Both the position numbers and the translations under genes were made by a program. Positions 1 through 6,767 of a stretch of 19,032 bases of DNA are shown here, one piece after another. Position 1 is the stretch's first letter. Each line of letters starts with the position of its first letter. The stretch covers positions 1 through 19,032 of the forward strand of contig AQRS01000037.1 in the NCBI GenBank assembly GCA_000402355.1, in the 5' to 3' direction. This DNA is from Candidatus Iainarchaeum andersonii SCGC AAA011-E11 (GTDB taxonomy: Archaea; Iainarchaeota; Iainarchaeia; Iainarchaeales; Iainarchaeaceae). A model generated the notes under the pieces. The model ran no database searches. It was not told where the DNA came from and was given only the letters and a program-made list of their open reading frames with translations.

Positions 1-876
1 AACCAGCTCGGAACCCTTGGAAGCGGAAACCATTATCTTGAGGTGCAGGTGATTCACGCGGAGAACATTTATGACAGGGAAATTGCGAAGGCATTCGGCG
101 TTGAAAATGAGGAGCAGGTAATGATTATGGTTCACTGCGGTTCCCGAGGAACAGGGCACCAGATTGCAACGGATTATTTGAGTGCATTTGAACCTGTGAT
201 GAGGAAACAGGGATTGAAAGTGAAGGACAAGGAGCTTGCCTGTGCCCTGTTCAACAGCGAGGAAGGAAGGGAGTATTACGCGGCAATGGCATGTGCGGCA
301 AACAACGCTTTTGCAAACCGGCAGGTAATTACGCACAACATAAGGAAAGTGTTTGAAAAGGTTTTCCGCAAAACCGCGGAGGAAATGGAAATGAATCTGA
401 TTTATGACGTGGCGCATAACATCGCGAAGGTCGAGAAGCATATAGTGAACGGAAAAAGCAAAAAACTGGTTGTGCACCGCAAAGGAAGCACTCGCGGTTT
501 CGGGCCTGGGCATGAGGAACTTTGCCCGGAGTACAGGAAAACCGGCCAGCCCATAATAGTTGGGGGCTCAATGGAAACGGGCTCTTATGTGTGCGTCGGG
601 ACGCAGAAAGCGATGCTCGAAACTTTTGGAAGCACAATGCATGGTTCCGGAAGGACTATGAGCAGGACAAAGGCAAAGCAACTTGTGAATGGTGAGCAGC
701 TGCAGAGGGATATGGAAAAGCGCGGAATTTTCGTGAAGAGCGCGTCTTATGCAGGCCTCGCGGAGGAAGCGGGCCTTGCGTACAAGGACATCAGTGAAGT
801 AATCAAGACAATGGATGAGATAGGGATTTCGAGAAAAGTGTTTTCGCTGAAGCCTGTTGGAAATGTGAAAGGTTAA
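1..876 (+). CDS. rtcB: RNA-splicing ligase RtcB, 3' part (start lies outside the window)
   Basis: RtcB is the GTP- and Mn-dependent ligase that joins 2',3'-cyclic phosphate or 3'-phosphate ends to 5'-OH ends, for example in tRNA exon ligation. The reading frame is open from base 1, and its first residues read NQLGTLGSGNHYLEVQ, a core RtcB signature, so the GTG at 43 is internal and not the start. Further family motifs are HCGSRGTGH (metal-binding His), YDVAHNIAK (metal-binding His) and, near the C terminus, MHGSGRTMSR, whose His forms the covalent GMP adduct. All of these histidines are intact, so the visible part looks functional. I see no intein. The C terminus ends in the usual PVG-type tail. 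Identification is firm; only the N-terminal portion is unseen. Confidence 0.96.
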   Translation, partial: NQLGTLGSGNHYLEVQVIHAENIYDREIAKAFGVENEEQVMIMVHCGSRGTGHQIATDYLSAFEPVMRKQGLKVKDKELACALFNSEEGREYYAAMACAANNAFANRQVITHNIRKVFEKVFRKTAEEMEMNLIYDVAHNIAKVEKHIVNGKSKKLVVHRKGSTRGFGPGHEELCPEYRKTGQPIIVGGSMETGSYVCVGTQKAMLETFGSTMHGSGRTMSRTKAKQLVNGEQLQRDMEKRGIFVKSASYAGLAEEAGLAYKDISEVIKTMDEIGISRKVFSLKPVGNVKG

Positions 877-891
877 AGGCTGCGGATTATG

Positions 892-978
892 GCGGACCGC
901 GAAAGTTTTTCGGCATGTATGGTGGTCCGCTAGATAGCAAACCATTAAATCCATCGAATTACTTTATTGGTTTGCTAT
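892..978. repeat. Two adjacent inverted repeats after rtcB
   Basis: A 7-bp inverted repeat GCGGACC/GGTCCGC (892-898 and 924-930) encloses a smaller hairpin CGAAA-gtt-TTTCG. It is followed at once by a perfect 11-bp inverted repeat ATAGCAAACCA/TGGTTTGCTAT (934-944 and 968-978) with a 23-nt loop. The second ends inside the probable promoter of the next gene (AT-rich CTATAACTTAATTAA at 975-989, roughly 27 bp before its ATG). Possible roles are a 3' structure or terminator for rtcB, or an operator for the next gene. The pairing is seen directly; the role is inference. Confidence 0.5.
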
Positions 979-1011
979 AACTTAATTAACTAGAAAAACC
1001 TATTTTTTGGC

Positions 1012-1905
1012 ATGAGAATAGCCTTTACACTAGCCTTGCTTTTCGCGCTGTTGTTTTTATTTTTTGGATTTGTTGGCGCGGAGAACGTGTCCGTAAAGCC
1101 GGCGGTTCCTGCTCCTGCGCCCACCCTGAACGCTTCCCAAACTGGAGTCACGGCCAACTCAGTCACATTGCACTGGACTGACAACTCCAACAACGAGACG
1201 GGTTTCAAAATAAAGAGGGCAGGGACTGTTGTCGGAAGCGTAACATCATTAACCACTTACGCGGATTCCGGCCTTGTGCCATCAACAGCTTACACATATA
1301 CTGTCGCGGCATACAATGACGGCGGTGATTCGGCCGAATCAAACGAAATCACTGTAACGACATTGGGCAGCGGCGTTCCGCCCACGGCATGCAATGGCAT
1401 CTGCGAATCGCCGGACCTTTCAGGAGGATGCAGCAGCGACTGTGCGTTCGTGCCGGAAAAGAAGGTTGTCGTGAACACGTTTGACGCGGGAAACACCCAA
1501 GCCAAAAGCGAATTCGTCATTGGCGTGGATGAAACTTTCATTGTGAAGGCAACAGCATACAGCGATGTTTCGCCAGAAAGTATTCAGCTTGTTGTGCAAA
1601 AAGTTTCCTCAAACGAGCCTCCAATAACAATGACAATGAACCCTGAAGGCGGAAACTCCAGGAATATGAGGTTTTACAACCAGACTATAAGCATGGGGAG
1701 CGAGGCAACAGACATAATCAAGGCAAATGGGGTTTACAGTTTGAATGTGATTTATGGATATGCTGATGGGACAGTGATTCTTGGCACGACCAAGGTTGCG
1801 GTCACAAAAACACCGGAAACCGTCCAGGTCCCCGAAATCAATATAGTGGCTGTAATACTAGGTATTTTGGCTGTATTTGGCATTTTGAAAAGCAACAAGA
1901 ATTAA
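1012..1905 (+). CDS. Secreted fibronectin type III protein with C-terminal membrane anchor
   Basis: This 297-residue protein starts with a strongly hydrophobic signal peptide (about residues 3-22, ending near VGAEN). A Pro/Ala-rich linker and one fibronectin type III domain follow (about 36-118), with typical NSVTLHWTDNSNNETGFKI and STAYTYTVAAYN strands. A short Cys cluster (CNGICESPDLSGGCSSDC, about 127-144) comes next, then a second beta-rich region of unknown fold. The C terminus carries PEINIVAVILGILAVFGIL followed by KSNKN, a hydrophobic helix with a short basic tail. This resembles archaeal PEF-CTERM-like sorting/anchor signals. It is probably a cell-envelope adhesion or S-layer-associated protein. 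The ATG lies about 27 bp after an AT-rich promoter-like block, which fits leaderless transcription. No enzymatic motif is visible. Confidence 0.75.
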   Translation: MRIAFTLALLFALLFLFFGFVGAENVSVKPAVPAPAPTLNASQTGVTANSVTLHWTDNSNNETGFKIKRAGTVVGSVTSLTTYADSGLVPSTAYTYTVAAYNDGGDSAESNEITVTTLGSGVPPTACNGICESPDLSGGCSSDCAFVPEKKVVVNTFDAGNTQAKSEFVIGVDETFIVKATAYSDVSPESIQLVVQKVSSNEPPITMTMNPEGGNSRNMRFYNQTISMGSEATDIIKANGVYSLNVIYGYADGTVILGTTKVAVTKTPETVQVPEINIVAVILGILAVFGILKSNKN

Positions 1906-1944
1906 AATCACTTAGTCCCGTTACTCAAGGAAAACATTTATATA

Positions 1945-2367
1945 GTGGTTCCGAAAAAAGGGCTCACCGGAAGGCTCAAGGAACTCGGTTACAGGTTCTA
2001 TAACCGCCGCGCGGAATTCATTGTTGATGCGCGGAAGCACTTCGGCATCAAGAAAAAAGTATCTGAATTTGCGGATGGCAGGGCCGCGCGCACTTATCTT
2101 GTCGAGAACGTGAAAGGCCTCGGATACAAGGAGGCTTCGCATTTTTTGCGGAACACGGGCTTTGACAACGTCGCGATTCTCGACAGGCACATCCTCCGCA
2201 TAATGAACGAGCACGGCATCATACAAAAAATTCCAGCGCACCTGACCGGAAAAAATTATCTGGAGTTTGAAGCCGCGCTTGACAAGTTCGCGGAAAAGGC
2301 GAAAGTGAACCACTCGCTGCTCGACCTTTACCTTTGGTACCTGAAGACCGGGAAAATCCTGAAGTAA
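1945..2367 (+). CDS. ogg: 8-oxoguanine DNA glycosylase/AP lyase, Ogg2 type, N-terminally truncated
   Basis: The protein matches the C-terminal two thirds of archaeal Ogg2, a base-excision enzyme that removes 8-oxoguanine and cuts the AP site. The helix-hairpin-helix reads VKGLGYKEASHFLRN, with the presumed catalytic Lys62, followed by VAILDRHIL with the presumed Asp80. The Lys-Asp spacing of 18 equals that recalled for the Methanocaldococcus jannaschii enzyme (K129/D147), and the tail LDLYLWYLKTGKILK is also conserved. The 140 residues plus an offset of 67 give the 207-residue length I recall for that enzyme, so about 67 N-terminal residues are missing. The frame can extend only to 1906 before a stop codon. 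A TATA-like TTTATATA (1937-1944) abuts the GTG, an odd place if this is the start. The gene may be a decaying remnant or a pseudogene. Confidence 0.8.
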   Translation: MVPKKGLTGRLKELGYRFYNRRAEFIVDARKHFGIKKKVSEFADGRAARTYLVENVKGLGYKEASHFLRNTGFDNVAILDRHILRIMNEHGIIQKIPAHLTGKNYLEFEAALDKFAEKAKVNHSLLDLYLWYLKTGKILK

Positions 2368-2400
2368 AATTTACGTGCTCTTTTCGGCTTCGGAAAAAAT

Positions 2401-2422
2401 TAGTTTTTTGGCTGAAAAACTA
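2401..2422. terminator. Hairpin between convergent ogg and uppS
   Basis: An 8-bp inverted repeat, TAGTTTTT (2401-2408) and AAAAACTA (2415-2422), with a 6-nt loop lies where the two convergent genes meet and includes the stop codon of the prenyltransferase gene. T-rich tracts occur on both strands, so it could end transcription in both directions. This is inference from structure only. Confidence 0.45.
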
Positions 2423-3130
2423 CAGGCCTTTCATCCTGCGCGTGTGCAAAAAGTATTCCCACGCCTTCTCCAAATCCGCGGTTTCAATCTCCGGCCAGAA
2501 CTTCTCCATGTGGTAATACTCGGAGTATGCGCTCTGCCACAAAAGGAAACCGCTCTTCGCCTCGCGCGCCGCCTCTTCCTCGCCCGTCCTTATGACGAAG
2601 TCGCAGCTGCTTTTTACGCCGAGAGAATTGGCAATGTCCTGTTCATTCAGGCCAAAAAAAAGATTCTTTATTCTGTTCATTGGGCTGCGCACGGATTTCA
2701 GAATTTCCGATTGCCCGGTGTAACCAATCAGGATGTTGAGCACCTTGTTCCCGTAGAACTTTGTCTCGTGCTTCAGTTCCCGGCAGACTTCGGTTATGTT
2801 GCCCGGCACTTTCCTCGGATTAGTTGAAATGAGGTTGACCTTCACCTTGTTCTTGTGCATTTCCTTGGACTTCAGCAGCTTTGTAAGCCCGTCATAATAA
2901 ATGTCATAAAGCCAGTTCAGCTCGTTCGCGTTCCTTTTGAAGTTCTCCTCGCTCAGGCCATAAACGGTAAGTTCGCGTATGTCGTCGTGATTCACAGCCC
3001 AGTTCACCATGAGCTCCATTTTCTTTGCTCCCCGCCTGTGGCCTTCGCTCGCGTGCAGGCCGTGCATTGTCGCCCAGCGCCTGTTGCCATCCGGAATAAT
3101 CCCCAAATGGTAAGTTGCCCCCGAATACAT
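2420..3130 (-). CDS. uppS: cis-Prenyltransferase (di-trans,poly-cis-polyprenyl diphosphate synthase)
   Basis: The enzyme condenses isopentenyl diphosphate onto an allylic diphosphate to make long cis-polyprenyl diphosphates, the precursor of the dolichol-type carrier used in archaeal glycosylation. Motif I is HLGIIPDGNRRWA with catalytic Asp14. It is followed by GHRRGAKKM, VYGLSEENFKRN, LIGYTGQSEI and the C-terminal CDFVIRTGEEE...FLLWQSAYSEYY region, which binds the homoallylic IPP. The length, 236 residues, is normal. I chose the ATG at 3130 over the TTG at 3136 because a TATA-like block (CCTATTAAAAAA on the plus strand, 3153-3164) sits about 27 bp upstream. It lies downstream of geranylgeranyl reductase on the same strand but has its own promoter and a structured spacer before it. 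Confidence 0.93.
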   Translation of the reverse strand: MYSGATYHLGIIPDGNRRWATMHGLHASEGHRRGAKKMELMVNWAVNHDDIRELTVYGLSEENFKRNANELNWLYDIYYDGLTKLLKSKEMHKNKVKVNLISTNPRKVPGNITEVCRELKHETKFYGNKVLNILIGYTGQSEILKSVRSPMNRIKNLFFGLNEQDIANSLGVKSSCDFVIRTGEEEAAREAKSGFLLWQSAYSEYYHMEKFWPEIETADLEKAWEYFLHTRRMKGL

Positions 3131-3141
3131 AAACAAATAGA

Positions 3142-3164
3142 GTTACCGTTAACCTATTAAAAAA
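3142..3164 (-). promoter_or_regulatory. Promoter of the cis-prenyltransferase gene
   Basis: On the minus strand, TTTTTTAATAGG (TATA-like, 3153-3164) is followed by GGTTAACGGTAAC (3142-3154), then ATG at 3130. The spacing predicts a leaderless or near-leaderless mRNA. The GTTAACGGTAAC block contains one half of the TTAAC...GTTAA palindrome found at other promoters in this window, but not the second half. Confidence 0.5.
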
Positions 3165-3175
3165 GCCTTTCATTC

Positions 3176-3372
3176 AACCCTTTCGCCGGTTGGGAGCGAG
3201 TACCATCTCCTTGTACCCACAAGGGTACGAGGCCTCGCAGAATCTTCAATTCTGCAAGGTCGTTTGGACTCGATGGTAATAACTGCACTGCCATAGGTGT
3301 GCGCTCTGCCGCCGCGAGCATGGCGGTGTGCGAGTACTATCTTCGTCCCTCCGGGACTCGATAGTAAGAACT
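3176..3372 (-). ncRNA. Candidate structured RNA or structured repeat in the reductase-prenyltransferase spacer
   Basis: The spacer is packed with stems. Module 1 is closed by TACCATC/GATGGTA (3201-3207 with 3272-3278). It holds a 10-bp hairpin with ACAA loop (3209-3218/3223-3232) and a second hairpin GCAGAAT/ATTCTGC (3237-3243/3249-3255) that extends by CCT/AGG across one mismatch. Module 2 is closed by TACTATC/GATAGTA (3335-3341 with 3360-3366) around GTCCC/GGGAC. The two modules begin alike (GCGAGTACYATCT) and end alike (ACTCGATRGTAA). Their closing stems differ by a compensatory C-G to T-A change. A third hairpin built on CCGCC/GGCGG (about 3309-3327) lies between them. The strand is chosen because both neighbours are on minus. 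It could be a 5' regulatory RNA, an independent RNA or a genome repeat; it matches no family I know. Confidence 0.45.
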
Positions 3373-3386
3373 TGCTAAACAGGACG

Positions 3387-4559
3387 CTACCACCCGTAGT
3401 GCCTGGCTTGGCTGTATTCAAACGCCATCATTGCGCTGATGAATCCCTTTCCCAAAAAATGTGGCCTCTGCGCCAGAATCTTCAGTCCAAACGCGATTTT
3501 TTGGGGCAACCCGAAATTGTCGAAATCCTTCGGGAAATTCTTCGCAATGAAGTTCAGTTCCTCGTCCGTAAAAGCATAAAGCGCCTTCTTGCCCTTCACT
3601 ATCGCGTCATACTTCGGGAACTCGGCTTTCCACATTTGCCCGTACTTTGAGAATGTTTCCTTCGAAAAATCATTCTTTTCAATCGCTTCCTTCGCGACAA
3701 TTGCCGCCATTTCCCCGCTCTTCAATCCAAGGTGCGAACCGCCCTCAAACAGCGGCGAAGTGAAGCCCGCGGCGTCACCCACAAGCATCAACCCTTCCGC
3801 ATAAGTGTTTTTCAGCGGGCCCGAAGCAGGAATCAATCCGCCGAAAGTTTTCACTTTTGATTTTGATTCCCAGCCCATGCGCTTCACGAATTCATCCGTG
3901 TACTGCTTAGCCTTGTTCCTTTCCGTTGTCGCGAGGCCCACGTTTGCGCGGCCATCACACTTCGGAATCATCCACAAATAACCTTTTGGTGCGAGTTCCG
4001 GCCAAATGAAGAAATCAAGGTAACCCGAGCGCGGGATTCCTGTGAGCTCGTACTGTATTCCAGTGACGGCCTCAAAGCGCTCATTCAGCTTTAGCAGCCT
4101 TGAAACAACACTCGCGACTCCCGAAGCGTCAATGATTATTTTTGCTTTCAGGATTCCCTTGCTTGTCTTCGCTTCCCAAACATTTCCCTTTCTCTCAAGC
4201 GCCTCGAGCCTCGCGCCGAGCATTATTTTTGCGCCCGCATTTTTTGCCTCTCCGCAGAGCCACTGCTCGAACTTGTGCTTCTCAAGAACATAGCCCGGCT
4301 CGTTGAGTGCGGAGGCTGTTCCATCCGGAAAAATCACTTTAACGCCTTTCACGTGCTCCGAAATAACGCTCTCGGGCAATTTTATTTCCGTGTTTTGTGT
4401 AGCATACTCGCTCAGGCACTCGCCGCAATGCACAGGTTCCCCGATTGTTTCGTGGTCCTCAATAACAAGTATTTTGAGGCCTTTTCTCGCGCAATGAAGC
4501 GCGCCCGAGCCGCCCGCAGGCCCCGCGCCGACAACTATCACATCATAGGTTTCTTCCAT
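3387..4559 (-). CDS. Geranylgeranyl reductase family FAD-dependent oxidoreductase
   Basis: This 390-residue flavoprotein starts with the FAD-binding Rossmann motif GAGPAGGSGA (11-20) and the family element GEPVHCGECLS (40-50). It then has KGYLWMIPK (191-199, the YxWxxP-type motif of these reductases) and LVGDAAGFTSPLFEGG (258-273), the second FAD motif with its Asp. The family saturates geranylgeranyl chains of archaeal ether lipids, and in some archaea the isoprenes of dolichyl phosphate. Length and motif order are normal. The ATG is about 30 bp downstream of a TATA-like TTTTAAATTTT, consistent with a leaderless mRNA. A cis-prenyltransferase gene follows on the same strand, so lipid or glycan-carrier metabolism is the likely setting. 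The exact substrate cannot be told from sequence. Confidence 0.9.
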   Translation of the reverse strand: MEETYDVIVVGAGPAGGSGALHCARKGLKILVIEDHETIGEPVHCGECLSEYATQNTEIKLPESVISEHVKGVKVIFPDGTASALNEPGYVLEKHKFEQWLCGEAKNAGAKIMLGARLEALERKGNVWEAKTSKGILKAKIIIDASGVASVVSRLLKLNERFEAVTGIQYELTGIPRSGYLDFFIWPELAPKGYLWMIPKCDGRANVGLATTERNKAKQYTDEFVKRMGWESKSKVKTFGGLIPASGPLKNTYAEGLMLVGDAAGFTSPLFEGGSHLGLKSGEMAAIVAKEAIEKNDFSKETFSKYGQMWKAEFPKYDAIVKGKKALYAFTDEELNFIAKNFPKDFDNFGLPQKIAFGLKILAQRPHFLGKGFISAMMAFEYSQARHYGW

Positions 4560-4583
4560 AGCGTATACACTAGGAAATACCCG

Positions 4584-4630
4584 TTTTAAATTTTAACGTC
4601 CGTTAATTTGCCGAAAAGTCGGTATTTAAA
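4584..4630. promoter_or_regulatory. Divergent promoter with TTAAC-N4-GTTAA palindrome
   Basis: The reductase (minus) has TTTTAAATTTT at 4584-4594 and the HAD gene (plus) has TATTTAAA at 4623-4630, 23-30 bp before its ATG. Between them lies the 14-bp palindrome TTAACGTCCGTTAA (4593-4606). The same palindrome class occurs at the hydrogenase divergent promoter. It is a likely operator serving both genes; the regulator is unknown. Confidence 0.6.
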
Positions 4631-4652
4631 GAAGTGAACCTTTAACCTTATT

Positions 4653-5549
4653 ATGCAGATTCCGCGCGTTCCACGCGTAAGGGACATTAAAACCAAGCTT
4701 TCATCGGCAAAGCTTCTCGGCATTGTCCTCAAGAATTCGCTGCAGTTCAAACTAAGGCGCAGCGCCTTGCCGCATTACAAGGCCACCGAATTCGACACCG
4801 TAATTGTCGACATGGACGGAACCCTTTACAAGAGCGACGCCAACCTTGAAGGGCTGATGCTCGCGTTTCCGGATATTGGGGAATCCGGCAAAAGCGGGGG
4901 CGAGGAAATTTACGATTCGCTCATAAAAAAAATCGCTTCGGGCGAGTACAGCGTTGAACAGGCCATAACCGAGGGGAACAAATTCTTTATCGCGAAAAAG
5001 CTCACGCGCCGCGACTTTTATCCCGTGCTCGACAAGGTAAAGTCCGGCATAAGGCTCCCGCTCGTGGTGGCGCTCAAGGACATAAAGAAAAGCGGCAAAA
5101 CAATCGTCCTTGCAACTCTTTCCTCCAGGGATTTCGGGGAAATGCTGAATGCCCACTTCAAGCTCAAATTCGGTTTTGAATTCGATTTGGTGCTTGGAAC
5201 AGAGCTTGAGTTCGATGCGGATGAAAGGATTGTGGGCGTGAAGAGCATTGTCGGCACCAAGGATTCGGAGTACGAGGGCATCCCCATAAAATCGAAGCTC
5301 ACCGCGGTGAAGGAAGGCCTCACTGCAAAAGGCATAGACTTCGACGCGAAAAAAGCCGTGCTCATTACGGATTCCTACGGCGACATCGACCTCGCAAAGA
5401 TGCTTGTAACGATACTCCTCAAGCCGAAGCACCCCACTGCAGCGCAAAGGGTATCCCACAGGCTCAAACTCGCGGATTACATTCTGCCCGACAACCGGGA
5501 TTTGAAGCAGAACCTCGAATCAATAATTCTCGGGCCGGAAGAAAAGTAA
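4653..5549 (+). CDS. HAD-superfamily hydrolase, phosphoserine-phosphatase-like
   Basis: This 298-residue protein has HAD motif I VDMDGTLY (nucleophile Asp53, acid Asp55), motif II in VLATLSS (Thr155), a probable motif III lysine in PIKSKL (Lys214) and motif IV LITDSYGDIDLA (Asp240, Asp244). The helical insert after motif I (about 60-130) is the C1-type cap typical of the phosphoserine-phosphatase-like branch. A 45-residue basic N-terminal extension precedes the catalytic core and has no recognisable motif. It is probably a small-molecule or lipid-linked phosphatase; the substrate is unknown. Transcription is divergent from geranylgeranyl reductase through a shared promoter region with a palindrome, so joint regulation is possible. 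The ATG suits a leaderless transcript. Confidence 0.82.
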   Translation: MQIPRVPRVRDIKTKLSSAKLLGIVLKNSLQFKLRRSALPHYKATEFDTVIVDMDGTLYKSDANLEGLMLAFPDIGESGKSGGEEIYDSLIKKIASGEYSVEQAITEGNKFFIAKKLTRRDFYPVLDKVKSGIRLPLVVALKDIKKSGKTIVLATLSSRDFGEMLNAHFKLKFGFEFDLVLGTELEFDADERIVGVKSIVGTKDSEYEGIPIKSKLTAVKEGLTAKGIDFDAKKAVLITDSYGDIDLAKMLVTILLKPKHPTAAQRVSHRLKLADYILPDNRDLKQNLESIILGPEEK

Positions 5550-5560
5550 TTTTTTTTTGG
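5548..5560 (+). terminator. T-rich terminator after the HAD gene
   Basis: A run of nine T (5550-5558) begins at the stop codon of the HAD gene and lies in the 18-bp gap to the convergent deaminase gene. Oligo-T tracts are typical archaeal terminators. No stem precedes it. Confidence 0.5.
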
Positions 5561-5567
5561 AACGCAT

Positions 5568-6569
5568 TCAAAACTGCATCTTTACCGTTTCCACGCCAGC
5601 TTCCTTCAGCATCCTCAATGCGTTCTCCGCAAGAGGGTAATTCGCGTTATAAACGACTTTTTTTATTCCCGCATTGATAATCATTTTGCTGCACGTGAGG
5701 CACGGCGAATAAGTCGCGTAAATCGTCCCATTGGCGGTTGAAATCCCGTGGAACGAAGCCTGCACAATGCAGTTCTCCTCAGCGTGCGAACACAAGCACT
5801 CATCAAGCTTCGTGCCATTCTCCGCAAAGGAATTGCACCTCGGGCAACCGCCTTCATTGCAGTTATTTACCCCCCTCGGAGTTCCGTTGTAGCCTGTAGA
5901 AACAATCCTTTTTTCGCGCACAATGACCGCGCCGACCTTGCGCTTCACGCAGTTGCTCCTCGAAGCGACTTCCTTTGCAATGTTCATGAAGTACTCGTCC
6001 CACGAGGGCCTCTTGAACTCCAAAGGAATCTGCAGGAGGAGCGAATCCGTTTTCGCGAAAAGGTCCGCAAGCGTCGAGTTGTTTTCTATGCGCGCTTCCG
6101 CCATCTCTATGCACTTGTCCAGCTGCTGTGCATTCTGGTCCCGAGACGAAGACTCGAGCTTCTCCAGTTTCCTGAACTCCTCGAAAGTCTTCGGGTCGCC
6201 TTCGCGCTTCCTCTTTACAATCCTTTCAAAGCGCGTTTTTTCGTCCGCGTTTATGCCCCACAAATGGAAATTCTGGAATTTTTTGAACTCGTTTATTTCA
6301 TCCGGGTTGCGCAAAGAATCAATCACGTAATTCCTGTCCTTCGGAATTCTCTCGATTATGCTTTTCGCGAGCACGCCGTTCCCGTGTTTTTTCCTCAGTT
6401 CATTGCCCTTGCTTATGAGCCTTTCGCGCGTTGCTTTCTCGCCCCCGCTTTCAAGGAGGCGCCTCAGTTCATCCGAAAGCGATTCGTACTGGAAGCTCTT
6501 GCTCTTCAGGTAATCGCAGACCGTTGTTTTTCCCGCACAGTACTTGCCCGTGATGCCTATTACAATCAA
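5568..6569 (-). CDS. P-loop kinase-like domain fused to dCMP deaminase
   Basis: The N-terminal domain (about 1-185) has a Walker A GKYCAGKTT directly after a short beta strand, like dephospho-CoA kinase or nucleoside monophosphate kinase folds. The C-terminal domain (about 186-333) is a zinc dCMP deaminase. It shows GYNGTPRGVNNCNEGGCPRC with the extra Cys cluster seen in T4-type enzymes, then catalytic HAEEN (His262, Glu264) and PCLTC (Cys290, Cys293). The deaminase converts dCMP to dUMP for dTTP synthesis. I start at the TTG at 6569, just before the P-loop strand. The longer frame to 6716 would run through tRNA-Asp and translates as non-conserved sequence. A TATA-like CCTTAAAATTT (plus strand 6603-6613) lies upstream. 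The same domain order occurs in AvcD anti-phage deaminases; a housekeeping role is equally possible. Confidence 0.85.
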   Translation of the reverse strand: MIVIGITGKYCAGKTTVCDYLKSKSFQYESLSDELRRLLESGGEKATRERLISKGNELRKKHGNGVLAKSIIERIPKDRNYVIDSLRNPDEINEFKKFQNFHLWGINADEKTRFERIVKRKREGDPKTFEEFRKLEKLESSSRDQNAQQLDKCIEMAEARIENNSTLADLFAKTDSLLLQIPLEFKRPSWDEYFMNIAKEVASRSNCVKRKVGAVIVREKRIVSTGYNGTPRGVNNCNEGGCPRCNSFAENGTKLDECLCSHAEENCIVQASFHGISTANGTIYATYSPCLTCSKMIINAGIKKVVYNANYPLAENALRMLKEAGVETVKMQF

Positions 6570-6650
6570 TCCAAAAGACCCTTGTAGAATTAGGCGTGAA
6601 CCCCTTAAAATTTGTTCCGCAGACACCAACTCTCGAGGCTGGCTTTCGAA

Positions 6651-6722
6651 CGCCGCAACCGGGAATCGAACCCGGATCTCGACCGTGACAGGGTCGCATC
6701 TTAACCACTGGACCATTGCGGC
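6651..6722 (-). tRNA. tRNA-Asp (anticodon GTC)
   Basis: The minus strand folds as a full cloverleaf. It has a 7-bp acceptor GCCGCAA/TTGCGGC with discriminator G, an anticodon stem CGACC/GGTCG around loop CTGTCAC (anticodon GTC, aspartate), and a T arm CCGGG-TTCGATT-CCCGG. CCA is not encoded and no intron is seen. A TATA-like TTTTAAAG lies about 30-40 bp upstream (plus strand about 6755-6763). Confidence 0.96.
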
Positions 6723-6767
6723 AGAAACAGCTGAATTAATGTTATTTGGGAAAGCTTTAAAATTGCT

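Noticed and set aside
2375..2827. Open frame of 150 codons on the plus strand
   Set aside because: It is antisense to the cis-prenyltransferase and has no recognisable motif.
3157..3321. A 54-codon frame on the minus strand within the reductase-prenyltransferase spacer
   Set aside because: Its codons coincide with the paired stems, it runs through the prenyltransferase promoter, and no protein motif is seen; structure explains the sequence better.
3330..3371. Hammerhead-like ribozyme suggested by GAGTCCCGGAGGGACGAAG on the minus strand
   Set aside because: The required CUGANGA core is absent (CUAUCGA instead), so a hammerhead is not supported.
5748..6587. Open frame of 279 codons on the plus strand
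   Set aside because: It is the antisense shadow of the P-loop/deaminase gene, whose motifs are clear on the minus strand.
6570..6716. Longer N terminus for the P-loop/deaminase protein
   Set aside because: It would read through tRNA-Asp and its 3' flank, and the extra residues look non-coding; the TTG at 6569 directly precedes the P-loop strand.
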